From: Candidatus Sabulitectum sp.
Lineage (GTDB): Bacteria; Fermentibacterota; Fermentibacteria; Fermentibacterales; JCC-6
Direction: 5' to 3'
Length of the DNA stretch: 7,511 nucleotides
Assembly: GCA_029934845.1 (NCBI GenBank)
Contig: JAOZLN010000052.1
Coordinates: 1-7,511, forward strand
Positions within the stretch are counted from its first letter, which is position 1; each line of letters begins with the position of its first letter. A program made the translations under genes and the position numbers. Shown here piece after piece: positions 6,132 to 7,511 of this stretch. The notes beneath the pieces were generated by a model. The model searched no databases and had not been told where the DNA came from. It worked only from the letters and a program-made list of their open reading frames with translations.

Positions 6132-7097
6132 GGAGTCTGCGCAGGAAGTCCACAGGTTGTGGACTGGGACGGTGACGGGCTGAATGATCTGGTAGTCGGG
6201 CAGGGAAGCAACAGTTCAGGAAGTGTTCAGGTTTTTTTCAACAATGGTAACGGTACAGTGTCAGACCCGTTTTATGTGTGTACCGAACCTGGTGAACCGA
6301 TCAAATCCAGCAGCGGTTCAGCTTTCATACAGGTTCTTGATTTTGTACCTGATGGAAGGTTTGATCTGCTGGTCGGTATGGGTTCTTCAGCCAGCTCAGA
6401 GTTTGTTCTGGTATTCCAGAACGATCCTGATACCTGGGCTCCACCGTATAACCCTGTATTTCATGAGCCGGACACCCTTACAAGTGTGGGAGTTAAGATC
6501 AATCATGGCCCTTGCTGCCCATGGATTGGAGATCTTGATAACGATGGTTTTCCCGATCTTGTAGTCTCCGATTACCACAGGTGTTTTTTCTTCTATCAGG
6601 GAACAGGCCCAACGGGAACCATGGATTTCGCAGAGCAGGATACCCTTCACACTCCTTCAGGTATCATTGTTACCGGAGATACACCCCACCCGTGCCTGTG
6701 TGACTGGGATGGCGATGGCGATCTCGATCTTCTTACCGGAAACAACTACAACCCTGATACTCAGCGATCCAGCAGTGGCATCTTCCTTTTTCGAAATACC
6801 ATCTGTGCCGGTGTTGAACCACAGTTATCCCAATCGCAGGCACACATCGAGATAGTAGTTACTTCCCCGGTTGTGAATACAGTGGAATTTTCTGTTGAAA
6901 CTGGTATTTCAGGCCAGTTCTTTCTTAACATTTTCAGTATTGACGGCAGAAGAGTTTATGGCAGAGAGGGTTTTATAGAGGGTTCAGGGATGTTTCACCA
7001 GCAGTTGGATGTGACCTTTCTTCCTCCGGGCTTGTACTCTGTAGTGGTTGAAGTGGGAAAGAACACCGGCAGTGCAGGTTTTGTGATTCTGCCTTAG
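6132..7097 (+). CDS. FG-GAP/VCBS-repeat secreted protein, continuation after the in-frame TGA, with C-terminal sorting-type domain
   Basis: This is the same frame as the preceding segment, with no indel. It encodes GVCAGSPQ and then DWDGDGLNDLVVG (from residue 115 of the joined protein), DFVPDGRFDLLVG (174), DLDNDGFPDLVVS (238) and DWDGDGDLDLLTG (295). These are four FG-GAP/VCBS motifs whose Asp residues typically bind calcium in beta-propeller blades. Residues about 330-425 form a type IX sorting/FlgD-Ig-like domain (LNIFSIDGRRVYG, LPPGLYSVVVEV), so the protein is built for export to the cell surface. A GTG at 6159 could start a shorter product, but it has no ribosome site and would lack a signal peptide. 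Intact codon use and absence of other stops argue against an old pseudogene. It is either a recently broken gene, a sequence error, or a gene read through at TGA. Adhesion or ligand binding is inference from the fold. Confidence 0.7.
   Translation, partial: GVCAGSPQVVDWDGDGLNDLVVGQGSNSSGSVQVFFNNGNGTVSDPFYVCTEPGEPIKSSSGSAFIQVLDFVPDGRFDLLVGMGSSASSEFVLVFQNDPDTWAPPYNPVFHEPDTLTSVGVKINHGPCCPWIGDLDNDGFPDLVVSDYHRCFFFYQGTGPTGTMDFAEQDTLHTPSGIIVTGDTPHPCLCDWDGDGDLDLLTGNNYNPDTQRSSSGIFLFRNTICAGVEPQLSQSQAHIEIVVTSPVVNTVEFSVETGISGQFFLNIFSIDGRRVYGREGFIEGSGMFHQQLDVTFLPPGLYSVVVEVGKNTGSAGFVILP
6147..6165 (+). other. SECIS-like stem-loop just downstream of the in-frame TGA
   Basis: AGTCCACA, GGT, TGTGGACT form a perfect 8-base-pair stem with a three-base GGU loop. 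The stem begins 16 nt and the loop 24 nt after the TGA at 6129-6131. Bacterial selenocysteine insertion elements are stem-loops a short distance after UGA with G residues at the start of a small apical loop; that of E. coli fdhF has a GGUC loop closed by A-U pairs about 19 nt after UGA. The match in position and loop is seen directly. Function as a SECIS is a hypothesis; the bulged U of the E. coli stem is not present, and the bases also encode the conserved SPQVVD segment. Confidence 0.35.
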
Positions 7098-7511
7098 TTA
7101 TTCCTTTTTCAGAGCGAGGTATTTCTTCACAGTTTCTGTTGCTGCCTGCCAGGTGGTGGTAGCGATGAATTGTTTGAACCCGAGTTCAGTATTGATACTG
7201 AGAATGGAGTTGTTAGAGTCATCATTCCCGGCTTGAATCAATTCTGCCTGTGGCAGCTCGCGCAGAATTCTTTCAAGCATCTCAGCCTTCAGTCTTCTTC
7301 CAATACCTTTGCCTCTGAAGTCCGGCAGCACTGCGGTGTATCCCTGAGAGATTATGGAAGGCCGGGAGGGTGACCAGGAAATTTCGGTGAGGCCTGTGAG
7401 CTTGTTGTTGTGAACAGCCCTGGTGTAGACGATGATCCTCTTTCTGCCCCCGGCAAGACGCTTCTTTTCCCCCAGCAGAACATTTTCCGGCGTGTACTGA
7501 TATCTTTCTTG
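7098..7511 (-). CDS. GNAT-family N-acetyltransferase, C-terminal part, N-terminus beyond the right edge
   Basis: 137 residues are visible and the frame is open to the window edge, so the N-terminal part is missing. The GTG at 7331 is an internal Val codon, not a start. The segment RAVHNNKLTGLTEIS forms the central strands. It is followed by TAVLPDFRGKGIGRRLKAEML, which is GNAT motif A with the R-G-K-G-I-G acetyl-CoA pyrophosphate loop. SNNSILSINTELGFKQF is motif B, with the N...N-x-x-LGF pattern common in this superfamily. The protein probably transfers an acetyl group from acetyl-CoA to an amine; the substrate cannot be told. The pattern resembles GNAT proteins with an H-P-E-H-R-G-R-G-L-G-type loop. 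Its TAA stop directly abuts the TAG of the convergent FG-GAP gene, with no intervening terminator. Confidence 0.88.
   Translation of the reverse strand, partial: QERYQYTPENVLLGEKKRLAGGRKRIIVYTRAVHNNKLTGLTEISWSPSRPSIISQGYTAVLPDFRGKGIGRRLKAEMLERILRELPQAELIQAGNDDSNNSILSINTELGFKQFIATTTWQAATETVKKYLALKKE

Noticed and set aside
6159..6161. GTG at 6159 as an independent gene start
   Set aside because: There is no ribosome site, it lies inside the hairpin stem, and the product would start mid-blade without a signal peptide.
7170..7373. Plus-strand open frame near the right edge
   Set aside because: It is antisense to a clear GNAT motif A and motif B region, and its product resembles no family.

Overview
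The window looks like part of a chromosome from a Gram-negative bacterium of the wider FCB (Bacteroidetes/Chlorobi-like) group, possibly an uncultured lineage. Two secreted proteins carry C-terminal domains of the type IX secretion sorting / FlgD-Ig type (SPNPF...IYDISGRLV...SPGIYF; IFSIDGRRV...PPGLYSV). One protein is a lipoprotein candidate and one small secreted protein ends in Phe, like outer-membrane barrels. Base composition looks moderate and even, and no insertion sequence, tRNA, rRNA or CRISPR array was seen. The phylum is inference.

Positions 1-4035 (+) hold a tightly packed four-gene cluster with overlapping ends: a DUF4097-type repeat protein cut by the window edge, a DUF2089-type zinc-ribbon/HTH regulator, a DUF4097-type lipoprotein, and a three-PAS signalling protein. 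The last ends in a histidine-kinase-like region and a receiver domain. By analogy with YvlB/LiaX-type proteins and their DUF2089 neighbours, this could be an envelope-sensing or signalling unit. The kinase-like part lacks the phospho-acceptor His and the usual ATP-binding residues, while the receiver keeps its key residues.

Positions 4036-5235 hold a secreted EndA/NucM-family endonuclease I (+) with a sorting-type C-terminal domain. A small secreted, possibly outer-membrane, protein of unknown function lies convergently on the minus strand (5236-5682).

Positions 5683-7097 hold a divergent intergenic region and then an FG-GAP/VCBS-repeat secreted protein (+). It is interrupted by one in-frame TGA at 6129-6131 with the reading frame unchanged on both sides. 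A perfect 8-bp stem with a GGT loop starts 16 nt after the TGA, and the following codons would form U-G-V-C if TGA were read as selenocysteine. The choices are a pseudogene, a sequence error, or an undescribed selenoprotein; this is the most interesting point of the window.

Positions 7098-7511 (-) hold the C-terminal 137 residues of a GNAT acetyltransferase that runs off the right edge. Its stop codon directly abuts that of the FG-GAP gene. No stretch over 300 bases is without a gene; the longest gap is about 137 bases (5683-5819).
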